From Bacteroidales bacterium (GTDB taxonomy: Bacteria; Bacteroidota; Bacteroidia; Bacteroidales; ML635J-15), in assembly GCA_028696755.1 (NCBI GenBank), contig JAQVGK010000161.1, positions 1-7,562 on the forward strand: a DNA stretch of 7,562 bases. The letters run 5' to 3'. A program made the position numbers and the translations under genes. Positions 6,375 to 7,562 of the stretch are shown here, piece by piece (position 1 is the first letter of the stretch; each line of letters starts with the position of its first letter). Below the pieces are notes generated by a model, which saw only the letters and a list, made by a program, of their open reading frames with translations, did not search any database and was not told the origin of the DNA.

Positions 6375-6415
6375 TAGGCACTTCTCAACTTTTGTGTTGT
6401 ACAATATCAAAGATT

Positions 6416-6448
6416 TTTGCACTATGTTAATTTTGTTTATTACATTTG
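6416..6448 (+). promoter_or_regulatory. Bacteroidota-type sigma promoter for serC
   Basis: TTTG (6416-6419) and TACATTTG (6441-6448) match the -33 and -7 elements of the Bacteroides consensus (TTTG, TAnnTTTG) with a 21-base spacer, at the upper end of the usual 19-21 range. Transcription would start near 6453-6456, leaving a leader of about 30 bases to the serC ATG at 6485. The leader is AT-rich and has no Shine-Dalgarno, which is common in this phylum. Confidence 0.6.
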
Positions 6449-6484
6449 CTTCGGAATAATATTTAAACTAAAAAATATAACATT

Positions 6485-7555
6485 ATGAGAAAGCACATTT
6501 TTAATGCAGGACCTTGTAAACTATCGGACAGAACTTTGGAAAACACTGCAGCAGCAATTCTTGAATTCAACAACTCTGGTCAGTCGATTATGGAGGTTTC
6601 GCATCGCGGAAAAGATTTCGATGCAGTAATGAACAACACAGTAGAGTTAATGCGTGAAATTCTTGAAATTCCTGAAAATTATTCAATCATGTTTTTAGGT
6701 GGTGGAGCTAGTATGCAATTTTGCATGATTCCTTACAATTTCCTAAAAACCAAAGCATTTTATCTTAACACTGGAACTTGGTCAACAGCTGCAATTAAAG
6801 AAGCAAAAATGTGGGGAGAAGTAATCGAAGTATCTTCAAAAGATAAAGATTTTACTTACATTCCTAAAAATCTTCAGGTTCCTGCCGACGTTGATTATGT
6901 ACATATTACAACTAACAACACTATTCGCGGTACCGAGATTCACGAAGATTGGTCATTCAATGTGCCTCTTATTGCCGATATGTCATCAGATATCTTAAGC
7001 CGTCCGGTTGATGTTAGCAAATATGCTATGATTTATGGTGGTGCTCAGAAGAATATGGGACCTGCAGGTGTTACTTTCGTAATATTACGTAACGATATGC
7101 TCGAAAAACTTGCAGATCGTCCAATTCCAACCATGCTAAAATATCAAACTCATGTTGATGGCGGTTCTATGTACAACACTCCTCCATGTGTTAACATTTT
7201 TGCATTGCGCGAAACATTACTTTGGGTTAAAGAAATGGGTGGACTAAAAGCTATGGACAAACTTGCCGATGAGCGTGCAAATTTATTATATGGTGCTATC
7301 GACGAAAGCAAAATGTTCAGATGTCCTGTTGTTAAGGAAGACCGTTCGAGAATGAATATCGTTTTCGTACTCGAAGAACAATACAAACACCTAGAAGAAG
7401 ACTTCGTAAAATTTGCTTCATCTAAAAATTGTGTAGGATTAAAAGGACATCGTTCGGTTGGTGGTTTCAGAGCTTCTACCTACAATTCTTGTACAATGGA
7501 AGATGTTAATGCTCTTGTAGCAGCAATGAAAGAATTCGAAAAAATGAATTCATAA
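6485..7555 (+). CDS. serC: Phosphoserine aminotransferase (PLP-dependent)
   Basis: SerC converts 3-phosphohydroxypyruvate plus glutamate to O-phosphoserine in serine biosynthesis, and in some bacteria performs the matching step of pyridoxal phosphate synthesis; it is cytosolic. The 356 residues match the usual length of about 360. Visible landmarks are the N-terminal FNAGP (6-10), SHRGKDF (39-45) with the substrate-contacting His40-Arg41, the phosphate-cup GGGAS (72-76), Trp99 in TGTWS stacking on the cofactor, TTNNTIRGT (142-150), ADMSSD (164-169) with Asp165 contacting the pyridine nitrogen, [12 protein letters not shown] (184-195) with Schiff-base Lys189, and [12 protein letters not shown] (320-331) carrying His322, Arg323 and Arg329. 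All key residues are present, so it should be active. Cys11 replaces the small residue I would expect after AGP. It has its own promoter. In many Bacteroidota serA follows serC, but the window ends 7 bases after the stop. Confidence 0.97.
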   Translation: MRKHIFNAGPCKLSDRTLENTAAAILEFNNSGQSIMEVSHRGKDFDAVMNNTVELMREILEIPENYSIMFLGGGASMQFCMIPYNFLKTKAFYLNTGTWSTAAIKEAKMWGEVIEVSSKDKDFTYIPKNLQVPADVDYVHITTNNTIRGTEIHEDWSFNVPLIADMSSDILSRPVDVSKYAMIYGGAQKNMGPAGVTFVILRNDMLEKLADRPIPTMLKYQTHVDGGSMYNTPPCVNIFALRETLLWVKEMGGLKAMDKLADERANLLYGAIDESKMFRCPVVKEDRSRMNIVFVLEEQYKHLEEDFVKFASSKNCVGLKGHRSVGGFRASTYNSCTMEDVNALVAAMKEFEKMNS

Positions 7556-7562
7556 TAATATT

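Larger units (their letters stand above)
6065..6484. other. Non-coding region upstream of serC with mosaic repeats
   Basis: This 420-base gap lies between two divergently transcribed genes. The first part (to about 6220) is plain AT-rich DNA in which I see nothing. From about 6300 it holds TGACAGGTCTTGC (6303-6315, also at 1437-1449), a small bulged hairpin (GGTCTTGC/GCAAACC, 6308-6324), inverted 9-bp family repeats (6328-6350, 6375-6382), a REP-like element (6355-6374) and the serC promoter (6416-6448). A 70-codon open frame across 6218-6430 starts at a TTG and runs through these repeats, so it is not called as a gene. Confidence 0.7.

Noticed and set aside
6218..6430. 70-codon open frame on the + strand upstream of serC
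   Set aside because: It starts at TTG, runs through the nonamer and REP-like repeats and ends within the serC promoter; the PPERSRRVG-type peptide comes from the REP-like sequence.

Overview
The window looks like a chromosomal stretch from a member of the Bacteroidota, probably Bacteroidales or Marinilabiliales-like. Four things point there: the SerC sequence type; Cys-lipobox lipoproteins with short hydrophobic leaders; start regions that mostly lack a Shine-Dalgarno sequence, plus one good TTTG/TAnnTTTG promoter; and intergenic repeats of kinds I remember from that phylum. No RNA gene, CRISPR array, transposase or phage gene is visible.

Layout, left to right. (1) Bases 1-1143 (+) are the C-terminal 380 codons of a PQQ-like beta-propeller protein that begins before the window. 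(2) Bases 1144-1754 form a 611-base convergent intergenic region made almost entirely of repeats: a GA-rich heptamer array, a small stem-loop, a long hairpin that could terminate transcription from both sides, a degenerate TGACAGGTCT repeat zone, and four 57-bp tandem units plus a decayed fifth. (3) Bases 1755-4232 (-) are a two-gene unit: an APC-family amino acid permease followed 3 bases later by a lipoprotein of unknown function. (4) Bases 4354-5241 (+) encode a lipoprotein alpha/beta hydrolase, divergent from the permease, whose stop codon is overlapped by a 9-bp tandem array. (5) Bases 5408-6064 (-) encode a very AT-rich secreted protein of unknown function. (6) Bases 6065-6484 are a non-coding stretch with inverted copies of the 9-bp repeat, a REP-like element and a good promoter. 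(7) Bases 6485-7555 (+) are a complete serC.

Functionally this is a loose neighbourhood. Only the permease/lipoprotein pair is clearly an operon. SerC makes phosphoserine in serine and pyridoxal phosphate biosynthesis. The permease probably moves amino acids, but nothing visible ties the two into one pathway. The other products are predicted to be exported or anchored in the envelope.

The most unusual aspect is the repeats. All three 3' ends visible for transcription units reading into repeat DNA (propeller gene, permease/lipoprotein unit, hydrolase) have a short-period tandem array that starts at or overlaps the stop codon. Two convergent genes carry the same heptamer family, each in sense orientation, so the arrays mirror each other. 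I did not find a convincing new multi-gene defence or metabolic system.
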